Positions 48,145 to 59,790 are shown, counted from the stretch's first letter. The stretch: 64,000 nt of DNA from Buttiauxella agrestis ATCC 33320 (GCF_000735355.1 NZ_JMPI01000073.1:32911-96910), one strand, 5' to 3'. Numbers and translations: made by a program. Notes: generated by a model from the sequence alone, not told the origin.

Positions 48145-48516
48145 GGTACTGCCTCGCGGTTTTGCAAATGGGGATGACTGATTCCCGGGGTTGGCGATTC
48201 TAACTTAACTTTAGCCTTTCGAGAAAGTCTTGGGATCGTCGGTAATTAAAAGAAGATCTTTTTTATTTAAAGATCTCTTTATTATGATCTCTTATTAGGA
48301 TCGGCATGTTCTGTGGATAACCGTTTTTATGGTAAAGAGATCAAGTGATTAAGGAGGATCATTAGCTGTGAATGATCGGTGATCCCAGAACGTATAAGCT
48401 GGGATCAAAAGTGGAAGTTATGCACAACTCAAAAAGTGAACAGGAGTTGTTATTGGGATAACTACTGCTTAACCCAAGGTTTTAAGCATACTTATACACA
48501 GATAAAAGTCAGATCT
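48145..48516. other. oriC: Chromosomal replication origin oriC
   Basis: Between mnmG and mioC lies a complete enterobacterial oriC. AT-rich 13-mers: L 48255-48267, M 48272-48284 and R 48286-48298 (all starting GATCT). DnaA boxes: R1 TTATCCACA on the minus strand at 48312-48320, R2 TTATGCACA at 48418-48426, an R3-like TTATCCCAA on the minus strand at 48453-48461, and R4 TTATACACA at 48492-48500. A likely IHF site is at 48339-48351. About eleven GATC sites are present for SeqA and Dam. The order matches E. coli oriC. Confidence 0.96.
48339..48351 (+). promoter_or_regulatory. Probable IHF site in oriC
   Basis: GATCAAGTGATTA fits the IHF core ATCAA-N4-TTA and lies just inside R1, where IHF bends E. 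coli oriC. Confidence 0.65.
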
Positions 48517-48966
48517 TTACAAATCCTGGAGTAAATTCTTCCATGATCCGACCCAAATCTCGGCTGGATCTTCCGGAATGTCGTGATCAAGGATGTTCAC
48601 TTTCAATAAAGAGCCCACTCTTTTAGCGCCGCATTCAGTCAGAAGGGTGTCCAATTTTTCAATTGCACCGCAAAAGGTGTCGTATTCACGACTGCCAATA
48701 CCGACTGCACCATAATGAACAGCACTGAGATCCGGGCGTTGTTCATTTATAGTGTCAAAAAGCGGTTGCAGGTTGTCAGGAAGATCCCCGGCACCATGAG
48801 TAGAAGATACGATCAGCCATATTCCGCTGGTTTCTAGTTCTTCAAACTGTGGCCCGTGAAGCGTCTGGGTAGAAAAACCCGCTTCATCTAACTTCTCAGC
48901 TAAATGTTCAGCGACATATTCGGCACTGCCCAGGGTACTTCCGCTAATCAGAGTAATGTCTGTCAT
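48517..48966 (-). CDS. mioC: Flavodoxin-like protein MioC
   Basis: FMN-binding flavodoxin-like protein of 149 residues (E. coli 147), once linked to biotin synthase activity. The FMN phosphate loop SGSTLGSAEYVAEHLAE is at about residues 8-24, then SSTHGAGDLPDN and GIGSREYDTFCGA. The start is MTDITLISGS; the ten-codon extension upstream is rejected by comparison. Its transcription runs toward oriC, and a DnaA box in its promoter region suggests control by DnaA. Confidence 0.96.
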   Translation of the reverse strand: MTDITLISGSTLGSAEYVAEHLAEKLDEAGFSTQTLHGPQFEELETSGIWLIVSSTHGAGDLPDNLQPLFDTINEQRPDLSAVHYGAVGIGSREYDTFCGAIEKLDTLLTECGAKRVGSLLKVNILDHDIPEDPAEIWVGSWKNLLQDL

Positions 48967-49025
48967 TGCTGCCCACCTTTTCGAAACGATGGGCATTGTA
49001 CGCTGTGTAAGGCCTGCGATCTACC

Positions 49026-49034
49026 TGTGGATAA
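49026..49034 (-). promoter_or_regulatory. DnaA box upstream of mioC
   Basis: Perfect TTATCCACA on the minus strand, 60 bases before mioC. In E. coli DnaA represses mioC transcription, and with it transcription entering oriC. Confidence 0.8.
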
Positions 49035-49055
49035 TATGGGTATTAAAATTAGCGG

Positions 49056-49514
49056 CTAAGGCTTGATGGTGCGCATGATCGGGTTCTGGAGGGAGATCAG
49101 TGTTTCGGTGGACTGAATTTCATCAATTGTTTGGATCTTGTTGATAAGTACCTGCTGCAGCGCATCGATAGATCGACACATCACCTTAATAAAGATGCTG
49201 TAGTGGCCGGTGGTGTAATACGCCTCGGTGACTTCTTCCAGACTTTCGAGTTTTGCCAGCGCAGACGGGTAGTCTTTAGCGCTCTTCAGAATAATGCCGA
49301 TAAAGCAGCAAACATCGTAGCCCAACTGTTTAGGGCTGATATCAATGCGTGCTCCGGTAATAATTCCCGCCTGCTTCATCTTCTCTACGCGCACATGAAT
49401 TGTGCCAGGACTCACGCCAAATTGTTTTGCCAGTTCGGCGTAAGCCGTACGTGCATTTGCCATTAAAGCGTCAAGGATGCCGCGATCGAGATTGTCGATC
49501 TGATAATTATCCAT
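49056..49514 (-). CDS. asnC: Lrp/AsnC-family regulator AsnC
   Basis: Asparagine-responsive activator of asnA and autorepressor. The product from ATG 49514 is 152 residues, as in E. coli. An N-terminal winged HTH (about residues 8-50, LDRGILDALMANARTAYAELAKQFGVSPGTIHVRVEKM) is followed by the RAM ligand domain. A GTG one codon upstream is an unlikely alternative. It is divergent from asnA, and its binding sites should lie in the 156-base gap. Confidence 0.98.
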   Translation of the reverse strand: MDNYQIDNLDRGILDALMANARTAYAELAKQFGVSPGTIHVRVEKMKQAGIITGARIDISPKQLGYDVCCFIGIILKSAKDYPSALAKLESLEEVTEAYYTTGHYSIFIKVMCRSIDALQQVLINKIQTIDEIQSTETLISLQNPIMRTIKP

Positions 49515-49670
49515 CACTTTTTCCTATGATTAGTAACGATTGTTCATCTTTTATAGCCTTAAATTCGTCGATTAAAAACAGTAAAGGCTTTTTTATTGTT
49601 GATTATTGAATGTTGTGTCGTTTTTGTTGCTTAATCATCGTCAGTAAAACAACACAATAAAGAGAAAACC

Positions 49671-50663
49671 ATGAAAACTGCCTACATCGCTAAACAACGC
49701 CAGATTAGTTTTGTTAAGTCCCATTTCTCCCGTCAGCTGGAAGAAAAGCTTGGTCTGATGGAAGTCCAGGCTCCAATTCTTAGCCGCGTGGGTGATGGTA
49801 CTCAGGACAATCTGTCTGGTTGTGAAAAAGCGGTGCAGGTGAAGGTGAAAACCTTGCCTGATGCTCAGTTTGAAGTGGTGCATTCGCTGGCTAAATGGAA
49901 AAGAAAAACACTCGGCCAGCACGACTTCAGCGCGGGCGAAGGGCTTTACACGCACATGAAAGCCCTGCGCCCCGATGAAGACCGTTTGACCCCGATCCAC
50001 TCTGTGTATGTCGATCAGTGGGATTGGGAGCGTGTAATGGGTGATGGAGAGCGCCATCTTGGTACGCTCAAGCAAACTGTAGAAAGCATCTGGGCGGCGA
50101 TGAAAGCTACGGAAGCCGCAGTGAGCGAGCAGTACGCTTTGACGCCTTTCCTGCCTGAACAAATCCACTTCGTTCATAGCGAAGAACTCCAGGCTCGTTT
50201 CCCGGACCTGGATGCAAAAGGCCGTGAGCGTGCCATCGCTAAAGAGCTGGGTGCGGTGTTCCTGATTGGTATTGGCGGTAAGCTGGCTGACGGTAAACGT
50301 CACGATGTTCGTGCGCCAGATTATGATGACTGGTCAACGGTCAGTCAGGGTGATTTTAAAGGCCTGAACGGCGATATTATGGTGTGGAACCCGATTCTGG
50401 AAGATGCCTTTGAGCTTTCTTCTATGGGGATCCGTGTTGATGCACAAGCATTGCAACATCAGTTGGCAACTACCGGTGATGAAGATCGTCTGCAACTTGA
50501 GTGGCACCAGTCACTGCTGAAAGGCGAAATGCCGCAAACCATCGGCGGCGGCATTGGTCAGTCTCGTTTAGTGATGTTGATGTTGCAACAGCCGCATATT
50601 GGCCAGGTTCAGTGCGGCGTATGGCCATCTGAACTTCACGCTAAAGTTGATTCACTGTTGTAA
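49671..50663 (+). CDS. asnA: Ammonia-dependent aspartate-ammonia ligase (asparagine synthetase A)
   Basis: Makes asparagine from aspartate, ammonia and ATP. It is 330 residues, as in E. coli, with the class-II aminoacyl-tRNA-synthetase-like fold and conserved segments [19 protein letters not shown] and [15 protein letters not shown]. It ends 3 bases before the convergent viaA stop, with no terminator visible between. Confidence 0.99.
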   Translation: MKTAYIAKQRQISFVKSHFSRQLEEKLGLMEVQAPILSRVGDGTQDNLSGCEKAVQVKVKTLPDAQFEVVHSLAKWKRKTLGQHDFSAGEGLYTHMKALRPDEDRLTPIHSVYVDQWDWERVMGDGERHLGTLKQTVESIWAAMKATEAAVSEQYALTPFLPEQIHFVHSEELQARFPDLDAKGRERAIAKELGAVFLIGIGGKLADGKRHDVRAPDYDDWSTVSQGDFKGLNGDIMVWNPILEDAFELSSMGIRVDAQALQHQLATTGDEDRLQLEWHQSLLKGEMPQTIGGGIGQSRLVMLMLQQPHIGQVQCGVWPSELHAKVDSLL

Positions 50664-50666
50664 TTA

Positions 50667-52118
50667 TTAACGCCGCCAGCGACGCAGTAGGCGGCTACGC
50701 ATCCCGGTATCGAAGCGCCAGATATGGTCAAAAATGCGCATGATGCCGGGTTTTCCGTGTCCGGACATGGCGACGGCGTGGAAACGATGCAGGTGCTTGC
50801 GCTGTAGATCTTTAACCTGCGTCACGACATCATCTGGCAGACGTTGAGCAATAAAGTCAGAAATCACCACTGCATCGGCGTCAAACCATTCACTTCCCTG
50901 CATTTTTTCAGCGATCGCACGAAAACAACTGGCCAGATCGGTACCGCCGCGAAAGCGCTGGCTCAGGAAACGGATCGCCTGTTCGATGCCATCTCGCCCG
51001 CACACTTCATAGCGCACCACTTCGCTGGAAAACAGCATGATGAAACAGCGGCGGTTATCCGCAAGTGCGACTCGCATTAACGCCAGGCAGAAGGCTTTGG
51101 CACACTGTTCATTGAATCCGCCCATGGAACCGGATGTATCGACGCAGACAATAAATGGCCCGCGCGGTTGTTCATCGAAATCCTGATGCACGACCGGGCG
51201 TTCAACCACTTTTTCGCGCCATGAATCGCCATGTAACCGGTAAGTCAGCAATTGCTTTTCCACCAGCCGGCGGTAGAACTCAAATTCCAGTTCGCTAATG
51301 CCAAGCGTTGCCAGTTCTGGCGGCAACAAGCGCAGGATGTCATCGCTGCGCTGAAGGCCATCAACCTGTTCTGGTACGGTTGCAGGCTCGCGGACTAGCA
51401 TGCGCCAGATTTCGGTCGGCGCATCTTTTCTGGGTACGGCTTTCGCTTCTTTTGAACGCCCAAGTTGCTCTGCAATTTTCAGCAGTTCAGGCTGACTGGC
51501 AAGGAAATCGCCGTATTGCACGATGAGCTGATAATCCCCACGCTTAAGCGAACCGGCGCTCATGTCCCAAAGCCGCCCGGCAGCGTTATCACTATCGACC
51601 AGAACCGGTTCGAGTTGGCCGCTTAACGCCAGGCGCTGCTGAACTTCGGCCAGCAATTGGTCACGTTCATCTTCCAGTAATTGCTGATTCAGGGAGGTAG
51701 TCTGCACGACCAGACTCAATCGCCAGCGTTGCAGGAATAGCGTTTGTTGTGCCGCTGTCAGGCGAGGCGTGTCCGCCACCAGCTTTTGTGCTTGCGCAAA
51801 AAAGGGTGAATCAACGCTTTCCAGCAAGCGTAAAATTTCCGGCAGTTTTGCAGATAACTGGCTGGTGGTGAGCAACTGACTTTCTTGATAACACTGTACT
51901 TCCCGGGCTAACTCTTGCGGGACGTTGGTATCGTGCAGACGGGATTTCAGCAGCTCGCGCCAGCGAGGGATATCTTTGGTCACCGCGTTTTTCATCCGCG
52001 GAAATTTCTCAAAGAACAGCGCCAGCTGCGGTGCTGCTAAAAGCGCGATAATGACGCTTTCTATTAATTCACCCTCGCTGATCGCGAGGATGACATCAAG
52101 AGCTTCAACGCTGAGCAT
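50667..52118 (-). CDS. viaA: VWA-domain protein ViaA
   Basis: Partner of the RavA ATPase, linked to respiratory-complex maturation and aminoglycoside sensitivity. It is 483 residues, as in E. coli. The C-terminal von Willebrand A domain carries the MIDAS motif DTSGSMGG near residue 326 and the conserved [11 protein letters not shown] and VISDFIAQR segments. Its ATG overlaps the ravA stop by one base (TAATG), typical of coupled translation. Confidence 0.98.
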   Translation of the reverse strand: MLSVEALDVILAISEGELIESVIIALLAAPQLALFFEKFPRMKNAVTKDIPRWRELLKSRLHDTNVPQELAREVQCYQESQLLTTSQLSAKLPEILRLLESVDSPFFAQAQKLVADTPRLTAAQQTLFLQRWRLSLVVQTTSLNQQLLEDERDQLLAEVQQRLALSGQLEPVLVDSDNAAGRLWDMSAGSLKRGDYQLIVQYGDFLASQPELLKIAEQLGRSKEAKAVPRKDAPTEIWRMLVREPATVPEQVDGLQRSDDILRLLPPELATLGISELEFEFYRRLVEKQLLTYRLHGDSWREKVVERPVVHQDFDEQPRGPFIVCVDTSGSMGGFNEQCAKAFCLALMRVALADNRRCFIMLFSSEVVRYEVCGRDGIEQAIRFLSQRFRGGTDLASCFRAIAEKMQGSEWFDADAVVISDFIAQRLPDDVVTQVKDLQRKHLHRFHAVAMSGHGKPGIMRIFDHIWRFDTGMRSRLLRRWRR

Positions 52119-53611
52119 TAATGCCGCGCCTGTTTAATTTGTTCGGCCACATCCTGCAGGCTGGCTTCAATCTTTCCGAGCCATTCGTTGTGGATAAACA
52201 GGCATTTTTGCTGATCGTTAAAACGCTCATGTTGCTGATGGAGGGTCTCTTCAAGAGAGTCAAATTGCTGTTTGATCTCTTCAGGGACCCCTTGCTGTTG
52301 TTTACCCGGCATCATCAGGCGTGTGCCTTGCAAGCTGATATCGCGCAATACCAGATGTTGGCTACTATCAACTTCCATATTCAGCACCTGGGCAAAACCA
52401 ATACCGTTGAGTTTGCCGCGTAACTCGCCTCCTTTTATTAGCCATTGCGCACAGGCTTCACGAGAGACAGAGACGTGGAGAACTTCGATATCATGGAGTT
52501 TCAGCGGTTGCTGGAGCAGTAATGTCAGCGTTTCGCCAGTCAGATAGTCAGGCAGTTGGTACTGTGGACGACGAGTAAACATTCCACCTTGTTTGGTCAC
52601 CGTAATAGCTTCACGGTCACTGTGCTGCTGTTGTAATTGAATCCTGCGCTGCACGATAACCGCTAATTGACTGAGCATGGAATTCTGTTGCCAGGCGTGC
52701 CCGGTCATCAATATTTCCAGCTGTTGCTGCATCAAATTCATTGCCGCGGTGTCATGCCACAGACAATCTTTCAGAAGGATTAAATCAATTGGTGCGACAG
52801 CATTTCGGCCGCTAAAGAAGGCGCTGGCTTGCAGCAGGCGAATAGCTTTCTTCCAGCGACGGTCAGAAACATAAGGTGCACCCGACGCGTTCTCTAACTG
52901 CTGGCGTAAAGTGAAAATCAGTTCAAAGACAGCATCTGGCAACAAAACAGAGCCGATCTCTTTCTGCCACTGAAAATACTCTTCGTCAGAAACTTGCAGG
53001 TTTTCCGGCACCGGATTGTCGTTTTCATCATGCTGACTGGTGAGCATGGATCTGAAATTACCTTTGTCCTGCACTTTATCGAGCCACAGGCGAATCAGCA
53101 TTCGGTCATACAAGGCTTCCAGGCTGCTGTCGGCTTCGGGGAGTTCGTTGGATGCCGCCACCAGCAAACGCATGGGGATTTTCTCTTCGCTGGCGCCATT
53201 GCGGAACCGGCGTTCATTTATGGCAGTCAGCAGGGTGTTCAAAATCGCAGGGCCAGCTTTCCAGATTTCATCGAGAAACACGATTTCCGCTTCTGGTAAA
53301 TAACCGGCGGTCAGGCGTTCATAGCGTCCTTCATCTTTTAGCGCCTGAATGGATAATGGACCAAACACCTCTTCCGGCGTGGAAAAGCGAGTCATCAGGT
53401 ACTCAAAGGCGCGTGCCTTCTGGAATGCGAACTTCAAACGGCGGGCAATCAAACTCTTGGCGATTCCAGGCGGGCCAAGCAAGAAAACACTTTCGCCGCT
53501 CAATGCTGCCAGCAGGCAAAGATGCACCGCGTGTTGGCGTTCAAACAACCCTTTTTCCAGTGCCTGGCTAAGCCGTGAAATTCTTTCAGCCAATAAATGT
53601 GATTGAGCCAT
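52118..53611 (-). CDS. ravA: MoxR-family AAA+ ATPase RavA
   Basis: Hexameric AAA+ ATPase that binds lysine decarboxylase LdcI and works with ViaA. It is 497 residues (E. coli 498). Walker A GPPGIAKS, Walker [15 protein letters not shown] and sensor-type [15 protein letters not shown] are intact; the C-terminal part holds the LARA domain that contacts LdcI. The start is [11 protein letters not shown], chosen by comparison; three upstream codons are in frame. Confidence 0.98.
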   Translation of the reverse strand: MAQSHLLAERISRLSQALEKGLFERQHAVHLCLLAALSGESVFLLGPPGIAKSLIARRLKFAFQKARAFEYLMTRFSTPEEVFGPLSIQALKDEGRYERLTAGYLPEAEIVFLDEIWKAGPAILNTLLTAINERRFRNGASEEKIPMRLLVAASNELPEADSSLEALYDRMLIRLWLDKVQDKGNFRSMLTSQHDENDNPVPENLQVSDEEYFQWQKEIGSVLLPDAVFELIFTLRQQLENASGAPYVSDRRWKKAIRLLQASAFFSGRNAVAPIDLILLKDCLWHDTAAMNLMQQQLEILMTGHAWQQNSMLSQLAVIVQRRIQLQQQHSDREAITVTKQGGMFTRRPQYQLPDYLTGETLTLLLQQPLKLHDIEVLHVSVSREACAQWLIKGGELRGKLNGIGFAQVLNMEVDSSQHLVLRDISLQGTRLMMPGKQQQGVPEEIKQQFDSLEETLHQQHERFNDQQKCLFIHNEWLGKIEASLQDVAEQIKQARH

Positions 53612-53836
53612 AATTAGCATTGCATCCTTACGCGGTTACCAGAGTTCAGAAAATCGAGTATATCGTTCATCTATATTATCGTTAATGGATTGATGAGCGG
53701 CTCTTTTTTCCCTGACATAAGTTAAGCCTGTTGTATTTAGGGGTACGATTTCCTTGATTATCGTGCATACTGTGCGCCTTTTTGTGGGCCAAGGGACTAA
53801 GCACACGCTTTCGGGATTCCAACAAAAGATTAGTCT

Positions 53837-55705
53837 ATGAGCGCTGATAATAAACAATCATTGCCTGCGATTACGCTGGCTGCAATTGGGGTGGTATACG
53901 GTGATATCGGTACTAGCCCGCTTTATACCCTTCGTGAATGTCTGTCTGGTCAATTTGGGTTTGGCGTAGAACGCGACGCCGTATTTGGCTTTTTGTCTCT
54001 GATTTTCTGGCTGTTAATCTTAGTCGTCTCGGTTAAGTATCTGACCTTTGTTATGCGTGCGGATAACGCTGGCGAAGGGGGTATTTTGACGCTGATGTCT
54101 TTGGCTGGGCGTCATACCTCGGCGAGAATGACTTCTGTGCTGGTGATCATGGGATTGATCGGCGGCAGCTTCTTCTATGGCGAGGTGGTCATTACTCCGG
54201 CAATATCGGTTATGTCGGCCATCGAAGGGCTTGAGATAGCTGCCCCGCAACTCGATGCCTATATTGTCCCGCTGTCGATAGTGGTCCTGACGCTGCTGTT
54301 TATGATTCAAAAACACGGCACGGGTATGGTGGGCAAGCTGTTTGCTCCCGTCATGATGCTTTGGTTCCTGGTGCTGGCCGTGTTGGGCGCACGCAGTATT
54401 ATGGCCAACCCGGAAGTGCTTCAGGCGCTGAATCCGGCGTGGGCTGTGCACTTCTTCCTGGAATATAAAACCGTTTCATTCTTCGCACTCGGCGCGGTCG
54501 TTCTTTCTATTACGGGTGTTGAAGCGCTGTATGCCGATATGGGCCACTTCGGTAAATTGCCTATTCGTATTGCATGGTTTTCCGTCGTGTTGCCGTCTCT
54601 GGTGCTGAATTATTTCGGCCAGGGCGCACTGCTGCTCAAAACGCCGGAAGCGATTAAGAACCCATTCTTCTTACTGGCTCCAGACTGGGCGCTGATCCCG
54701 CTGATGATTCTGGCAACGCTTGCCACGGTTATCGCCTCACAGGCCGTGATTTCCGGTGTGTTCTCGTTGACTCGCCAGGCTGTACGTCTGGGATATCTGT
54801 CGCCAATGCGCATCATTCATACCTCGGAAATGGAGTCCGGGCAGATATATGTGCCAGCAATTAACTGGCTCCTCTATATCTCCGTGGTGATTGTGATTGT
54901 GAGCTTTGAGCATTCCAGTAATCTGGCGGCAGCGTACGGTATCGCAGTAACGGGTACGATGGTCCTGACGTCCATTCTTTGTTGTACTGTCGCGACCAAA
55001 AACTGGCACTGGAACAAAGTTGCTGTGTTGCTGATGGGCTTTGCATTCTTGTGCATCGACATTCCGCTGTTCTCTGCGAACGTTGTGAAAATCTTCTCCG
55101 GCGGTTGGTTGCCACTTTGCCTGGCACTGGTGATGTTTATCATTATGACGACCTGGAAAAGCGAGCGTTTCCGCCTGCTGCGTCGTATGCATGAGCACGG
55201 AAATTCACTGGAAGCGATGATTGCCTCCCTGGAAAAATCACCGCCAGTACGTGTTCCGGGCACCGCTGTTTATATGTCGCGTGCGCTGAACGTGATTCCT
55301 TTTGCGATGCTTCACAACCTCAAGCACAACAAAGTGCTGCATGAGCGCGTGGTACTGCTGACGCTGAGAACTGAAGATGCGCCGTACGTTCATAATGTAC
55401 GTCGTGTTTCTATCGAACAGCTTTCGCCAACCTTCTGGCGCGTAGTCGCAAGCTATGGCTGGCGCGAAACGCCAAACGTGGAAGAGGTGTTCCATCGTTG
55501 TGGCCTGGAAGGGTTAAGTTGTCGAATGATGGAGACATCATTCTTTATGTCGCATGAGTCACTGATTATCGGTAAACGCCCGTGGTATCTGAGACTGCGC
55601 GGCAAACTGTTCCTCGCACTGCAACGCAACGCCTTGCGCGCACCTGACCAATTCGAAATCCCGCCAAATCGGGTTATCGAGTTAGGAACCCAGGTCGAGA
55701 TTTAA
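53837..55705 (+). CDS. kup: Low-affinity K+ uptake protein Kup (TrkD)
   Basis: Inner-membrane potassium:proton symporter of the HAK/KUP family. It is 622 residues, as in E. coli. About 12 membrane segments fill the first 430 residues, starting [19 protein letters not shown] with the family's K+-site signature, followed by a cytosolic C-terminal domain. A terminator follows the gene. Confidence 0.99.
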   Translation: MSADNKQSLPAITLAAIGVVYGDIGTSPLYTLRECLSGQFGFGVERDAVFGFLSLIFWLLILVVSVKYLTFVMRADNAGEGGILTLMSLAGRHTSARMTSVLVIMGLIGGSFFYGEVVITPAISVMSAIEGLEIAAPQLDAYIVPLSIVVLTLLFMIQKHGTGMVGKLFAPVMMLWFLVLAVLGARSIMANPEVLQALNPAWAVHFFLEYKTVSFFALGAVVLSITGVEALYADMGHFGKLPIRIAWFSVVLPSLVLNYFGQGALLLKTPEAIKNPFFLLAPDWALIPLMILATLATVIASQAVISGVFSLTRQAVRLGYLSPMRIIHTSEMESGQIYVPAINWLLYISVVIVIVSFEHSSNLAAAYGIAVTGTMVLTSILCCTVATKNWHWNKVAVLLMGFAFLCIDIPLFSANVVKIFSGGWLPLCLALVMFIIMTTWKSERFRLLRRMHEHGNSLEAMIASLEKSPPVRVPGTAVYMSRALNVIPFAMLHNLKHNKVLHERVVLLTLRTEDAPYVHNVRRVSIEQLSPTFWRVVASYGWRETPNVEEVFHRCGLEGLSCRMMETSFFMSHESLIIGKRPWYLRLRGKLFLALQRNALRAPDQFEIPPNRVIELGTQVEI

Positions 55706-55710
55706 TCCCA

Positions 55711-55740
55711 ACGCCTCTTCAATCGAAGGGGCGTTTTTTT
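55711..55740 (+). terminator. Rho-independent terminator after kup
   Basis: ACGCC-CTTC / GAAG-GGCGT stem, small loop, then a run of seven T. Confidence 0.9.
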
Positions 55741-55788
55741 GTCTTTTTGATTGTGCGCGCTCTCATTTCTTCCCTTTTGAAACAGAAC

Positions 55789-55804
55789 AGCGAAACGTTT
55801 CGAT
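55789..55804. promoter_or_regulatory. Upstream RbsR-type operator
   Basis: AGCGAAACGTTTCGAT, with the perfect core palindrome CGAAACGTTTCG. It is 80 bp (centre to centre) from the second copy. Confidence 0.8.
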
Positions 55805-55831
55805 GGTGATCACATTTTCGTCACGCGCTGG

Positions 55832-55861
55832 TTGTTTTCCCATCACTACATTTCCTACACT
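55832..55861 (+). promoter_or_regulatory. Candidate rbs promoter
   Basis: TTGTTT and TACACT with 18-base spacing between the two RbsR operators, 38 bases before rbsD. Matches are moderate. Confidence 0.45.
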
Positions 55862-55868
55862 TTACCTC

Positions 55869-55884
55869 AGCGAAACGTTTCGCT
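55869..55884. promoter_or_regulatory. RbsR operator at the rbs promoter
   Basis: Perfect palindrome AGCGAAACGTTTCGCT just downstream of the candidate -10, the position of the known E. coli rbs operator. Confidence 0.88.
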
Positions 55885-55898
55885 AGTGGAGTAAGAAA

Positions 55899-56318
55899 AT
55901 GAAGAAAGGCACTGTTCTCAACGCTGATATCTCGTCTGTTATTTCTCGTCTTGGCCACACAGACACGCTGGTGATTGCCGATGCCGGGTTGCCCATTCCA
56001 CGCAATACACCGCGTATAGATTTGGCACTGACTCACGGCGTACCGGGTTTTATGCAGGTCGTTGAAGTCGTAACACAAGAGATGCAGGTTGAAGCTGCCG
56101 TCTTAGCTTCGGAAATTAAACAACATAATCCCCAACTCCACGAAACGTTGCTTAGTTACATCGAGCAACTGCAACAACACCAGGGAAACACCATTTCTAT
56201 TCGTTACATCAGTCATGAGCAGTTCAAGCAACTCACCGCTGAAAGCCAGGCGGTTATTCGCAGCGGGGAGTGTTCCCCGTATGCGAATATCATTCTCTGT
56301 GCTGGCGTAACTTTCTGA
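55899..56318 (+). CDS. rbsD: D-ribose pyranase RbsD
   Basis: Converts beta-pyranose to beta-furanose ribose for uptake and phosphorylation. It is 139 residues, as in E. coli, starting [34 protein letters not shown] with the catalytic His in GHTD. It is the first gene of rbsDACBKR, directly after the RbsR operator. Confidence 0.98.
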   Translation: MKKGTVLNADISSVISRLGHTDTLVIADAGLPIPRNTPRIDLALTHGVPGFMQVVEVVTQEMQVEAAVLASEIKQHNPQLHETLLSYIEQLQQHQGNTISIRYISHEQFKQLTAESQAVIRSGECSPYANIILCAGVTF

Positions 56319-56325
56319 GGCCGGC

Positions 56326-57840
56326 ATGGAACCGTTACTGCAATTAAAAGGGATCGATAAATCGTTCCCAGGCGTGAAAGCCCTTTCTGGGGCGGCGTTG
56401 AATGTATACGCCGGGCGCGTGATGGCGCTGGTGGGTGAAAACGGCGCAGGCAAATCCACCATGATGAAAGTGCTGACTGGCATTTATCAGCGTGATGCGG
56501 GTTCGCTGTTGTGGCTTGGCAAAGAAACCACGTTCAATGGCCCGAAATCATCACAGGAAGCGGGCATCGGTATTATTCACCAGGAACTCAACCTGATTCC
56601 GCAGTTAAGCATTGCGGAAAACATCTTCCTTGGCCGTGAGTTCGTTAACCGTTTCGGCAAAATCGACTGGAAAACGATGTATGCCGAAGCAGACAAGTTG
56701 CTGGCCAAACTCAACCTGCGCTTTAACAGCCAAAAGCTGGTGGGTGATTTGTCGATCGGCGATCAGCAGATGGTCGAAATCGCCAAGGTTCTGAGCTTTG
56801 AGTCGAAAGTCATTGTGATGGATGAGCCAACCGATGCTTTGACCGATACCGAAACCGACTCTTTATTCCGCGTGATCCGCGAGCTGAAAGCTCAGGGGCG
56901 CGGCATCGTTTATATCTCGCACCGTATGAAGGAAATCTTCGAGATTTGCGACGACGTGACCGTGTTCCGCGATGGGCAGTTTATTGCCGAGCGTGAAGTG
57001 GTGACGCTGACCGAAGATACGCTTATCGAAATGATGGTCGGGCGCAAACTTGAAGACCAATATCCTCGTCTGCATAAGCAACCCGGTGAAATCCTGCTGC
57101 GCGTCGATAACCTCTCCGGGCCTGGCGTGCATGACGTGAGTTTCAACTTGCGCAAAGGCGAGATCCTCGGCGTTGCCGGTTTGATGGGCGCGGGTCGCAC
57201 TGAATTAATGAAAGTGCTGTATGGCGCATTGCCGCGTACCGGCGGCTATGTTGCGCTTGATGGTCGTGAAGTGGTGACGCGCTCACCGCAAGATGGCCTG
57301 GCAAACGGCATCGTTTATATCTCTGAAGACCGTAAACGTGACGGGCTGGTGCTCGGCATGTCGGTAAAAGAGAACATGTCGCTGACCGCGCTGCGCTATT
57401 TCAGCCATAACGTGGGTAGCCTGCGGCACAAAGATGAACAGCAAGCGGTGCAGGATTTCATCCGTTTGTTCAACGTGAAAACCCCGTCGATGGAACAACC
57501 GATTGGCCTGCTTTCTGGCGGTAATCAGCAAAAAGTGGCGATTGCCCGTGGCCTGATGACGCGCCCGAAAGTGTTGATTCTTGATGAGCCAACACGCGGC
57601 GTTGACGTGGGGGCGAAAAAAGAAATTTATCAGTTAATCAATCAGTTCAAAGCCGATGGGTTAAGCATCATTCTCGTTTCGTCAGAAATGCCGGAAGTCC
57701 TCGGTATGAGTGACCGAATTATGGTGATGCATGAAGGGCATCCTGGTGGGGAATTTACCCGTGAAGAAGCGACCCAGGAAATATTGATGGCGGCGGCCGT
57801 CGGCAAGTTAAATCGCGTGAATCAGGAGTCTGTAAAATGA
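56326..57840 (+). CDS. rbsA: Ribose ABC transporter ATP-binding protein RbsA
   Basis: Double ATPase of the ribose importer. It is 504 residues (E. coli 501). The first ABC domain has [22 protein letters not shown] and [12 protein letters not shown]; the second has the degenerate P-loop GLMGAGRTE and [15 protein letters not shown], as usual for sugar RbsA/MglA proteins. The last codons overlap rbsC by 4 bases. Confidence 0.98.
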   Translation: MEPLLQLKGIDKSFPGVKALSGAALNVYAGRVMALVGENGAGKSTMMKVLTGIYQRDAGSLLWLGKETTFNGPKSSQEAGIGIIHQELNLIPQLSIAENIFLGREFVNRFGKIDWKTMYAEADKLLAKLNLRFNSQKLVGDLSIGDQQMVEIAKVLSFESKVIVMDEPTDALTDTETDSLFRVIRELKAQGRGIVYISHRMKEIFEICDDVTVFRDGQFIAEREVVTLTEDTLIEMMVGRKLEDQYPRLHKQPGEILLRVDNLSGPGVHDVSFNLRKGEILGVAGLMGAGRTELMKVLYGALPRTGGYVALDGREVVTRSPQDGLANGIVYISEDRKRDGLVLGMSVKENMSLTALRYFSHNVGSLRHKDEQQAVQDFIRLFNVKTPSMEQPIGLLSGGNQQKVAIARGLMTRPKVLILDEPTRGVDVGAKKEIYQLINQFKADGLSIILVSSEMPEVLGMSDRIMVMHEGHPGGEFTREEATQEILMAAAVGKLNRVNQESVK

Positions 57841-58802
57841 GTACCCAGTCTATTCCGACCCGTCGCTGGTTCACCAAAGCGTGGCTGTTAGAGCAAAAAT
57901 CACTGATTGCACTGCTGGTGTTGATCGCAGTTGTATCGAGCCTTAGCCCGAACTTTTTCACCGTCAATAACCTTTTCAATATCCTGCAACAAACCTCTGT
58001 GAACGCCATTATGGCGGTCGGGATGACGCTGGTTATTCTGACTTCGGGAATCGACCTGTCCGTCGGTTCTTTACTGGCGCTAACCGGAGCGGTAGCAGCC
58101 TCGATTGTTGGCTTAGAGGTGAATGCGCTGGTGGCGGTTGCCGGGGCGCTGGCACTTGGGGCGGCAATCGGTGCTGTGACTGGCGTGATTGTCGCGAAAG
58201 GGCGAGTGCAGGCATTTATCGCAACACTGGTGATGATGCTCCTTCTGCGCGGCGTGACCATGGTTTACACCAACGGTAGCCCGGTTAACACGGGTTTCTC
58301 CGATAACGCCGATGTGTTTGGCTGGTTTGGTATTGGTCGTCCGCTGGGTATCCCTACTCCGGTGTGGATTATGGGCGTGGTCTTCCTGGCTGCGTGGTAC
58401 ATGCTGCACCACACTCGTCTGGGTCGTTATATCTATGCGCTGGGCGGTAACGAAGCGGCGACGCGTCTGTCCGGTATTAGCGTTAACAAAGTTAAAATTA
58501 TCGTTTATTCACTTTGCGGTCTGCTGGCGTCTTTGGCCGGGATCATCGAAGTGGCACGTCTTTCTTCTGCGCAACCGACGGCAGGTACTGGCTATGAGCT
58601 GGATGCCATCGCTGCGGTAGTGCTTGGCGGCACCAGCCTTGCTGGTGGGAAAGGGCGAATCGTTGGAACGCTGATCGGTGCGCTGATCTTAGGCTTTCTG
58701 AATAACGGACTGAATTTATTAGGTGTTTCTTCTTATTACCAGATGATCGTCAAAGCAGTGGTTATTTTACTGGCGGTGCTGGTGGACAACAAAAAGCAGT
58801 AA
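57837..58802 (+). CDS. rbsC: Ribose ABC transporter permease RbsC
   Basis: Inner-membrane permease, 321 residues, as in E. coli, with about 10 hydrophobic segments and the family segments [17 protein letters not shown] and [21 protein letters not shown]. It overlaps rbsA by 4 bases (ATGA) and precedes rbsB by 28 bases. Confidence 0.98.
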   Translation: MSTQSIPTRRWFTKAWLLEQKSLIALLVLIAVVSSLSPNFFTVNNLFNILQQTSVNAIMAVGMTLVILTSGIDLSVGSLLALTGAVAASIVGLEVNALVAVAGALALGAAIGAVTGVIVAKGRVQAFIATLVMMLLLRGVTMVYTNGSPVNTGFSDNADVFGWFGIGRPLGIPTPVWIMGVVFLAAWYMLHHTRLGRYIYALGGNEAATRLSGISVNKVKIIVYSLCGLLASLAGIIEVARLSSAQPTAGTGYELDAIAAVVLGGTSLAGGKGRIVGTLIGALILGFLNNGLNLLGVSSYYQMIVKAVVILLAVLVDNKKQ

Positions 58803-58830
58803 CAATCATAACCCTACAGGACATCTGACT

Positions 58831-59718
58831 ATGAATATGAAAAAGCTGGCTACTCTGGTTTCTGCTGTTGCACTGAGTGCCACCGTAAGTGCAAACGCGA
58901 TGGCCAAAGACACCATCGCGCTGGTTGTATCCACGCTGAATAACCCATTCTTCGTATCCCTGAAAGACGGCGCGCAGAAAGAAGCCGACAAACTGGGCTA
59001 CAACCTGATTGTTCTGGATTCGCAAAACAACCCGGCGAAAGAGCTGGCGAACGTGCAGGATCTGACGGTTCGAGGCACCAAGCTGATGCTTATCAACCCA
59101 ACTGATTCCGATGCTGTCGGCAATGCGGTGAAAATGGCGAACCAGGCTAAAATCCCTGTAATTACGCTCGACCGTATGGCAAACCAGGGCACCGTAGTGA
59201 GTCACATCGCTTCTGATAACGTTGCCGGTGGTAAAATGGCGGGTGACTTCATCGCTAAGAAACTGGGTGAAGGCGCGAAAGTTATTGAACTGCAAGGTAT
59301 CGCCGGTGCATCTGCTGCGCGTGAACGTGGTGAAGGCTTCAAACAAGCGACTGCTGCACACAAATTTACCGTTCTGGCGAGCCAGCCTGCTGACTTCGAC
59401 CGCACTAAAGGCCTGAACGTCATGCAGAACCTGCTGACAGCCCATCCTGACGTGCAGGCGGTATTTGCTCAGAATGACGAAATGGCGCTGGGTGCTCTGC
59501 GTGCACTGCAAACTGCCGGTAAATCTGACGTTCTGGTGGTTGGTTTCGACGGCACTGCTGACGGCGTAAAAGCAGTTGAAAGCGGTAAGTTGGGCGCGAC
59601 GGTTGCCCAGATGGCCGATCAGATTGGCGTTATTGGTGTAGAAACCGCAGACAAAGTTCTGAAAGGCGAGAAAGTCGACTCTAAAATCCCGGTTGACCTG
59701 AAGCTGGTTACTAAATAA
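58831..59718 (+). CDS. rbsB: Periplasmic D-ribose-binding protein RbsB
   Basis: Substrate receptor of the ribose transporter and ligand for the Trg chemoreceptor. The 295-residue precursor has a signal peptide of about 25 residues (cut after ANAMA). Ribose-contact segments [18 protein letters not shown]...RERGEGF and [13 protein letters not shown] are present. It differs from E. coli mainly around residues 112-120 and near the C-terminus. Confidence 0.98.
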   Translation: MNMKKLATLVSAVALSATVSANAMAKDTIALVVSTLNNPFFVSLKDGAQKEADKLGYNLIVLDSQNNPAKELANVQDLTVRGTKLMLINPTDSDAVGNAVKMANQAKIPVITLDRMANQGTVVSHIASDNVAGGKMAGDFIAKKLGEGAKVIELQGIAGASAARERGEGFKQATAAHKFTVLASQPADFDRTKGLNVMQNLLTAHPDVQAVFAQNDEMALGALRALQTAGKSDVLVVGFDGTADGVKAVESGKLGATVAQMADQIGVIGVETADKVLKGEKVDSKIPVDLKLVTK

Positions 59719-59743
59719 GACAACAATAGAAAAGCAGGGCACC

Positions 59744-59769
59744 GCGCCACTCCAGTACTGGGGTGGCGC
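59744..59769 (+). other. Stem-loop between rbsB and rbsK
   Basis: GCGCCAC / GTGGCGC stem with an inner CAGTACTG palindrome. No T run follows, so it probably protects or attenuates the highly expressed rbsB message ahead of rbsK rather than ending it. Confidence 0.6.
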
Positions 59770-59790
59770 AATTAACTGGACTGATAAAAA

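Noticed and set aside
55808..55830. CRP site in the rbs promoter
   Set aside because: GTGATCACATTTTCGTCAC has recognisable half-sites, but their spacing and arms do not give a good TGTGA-N6-TCACA match.
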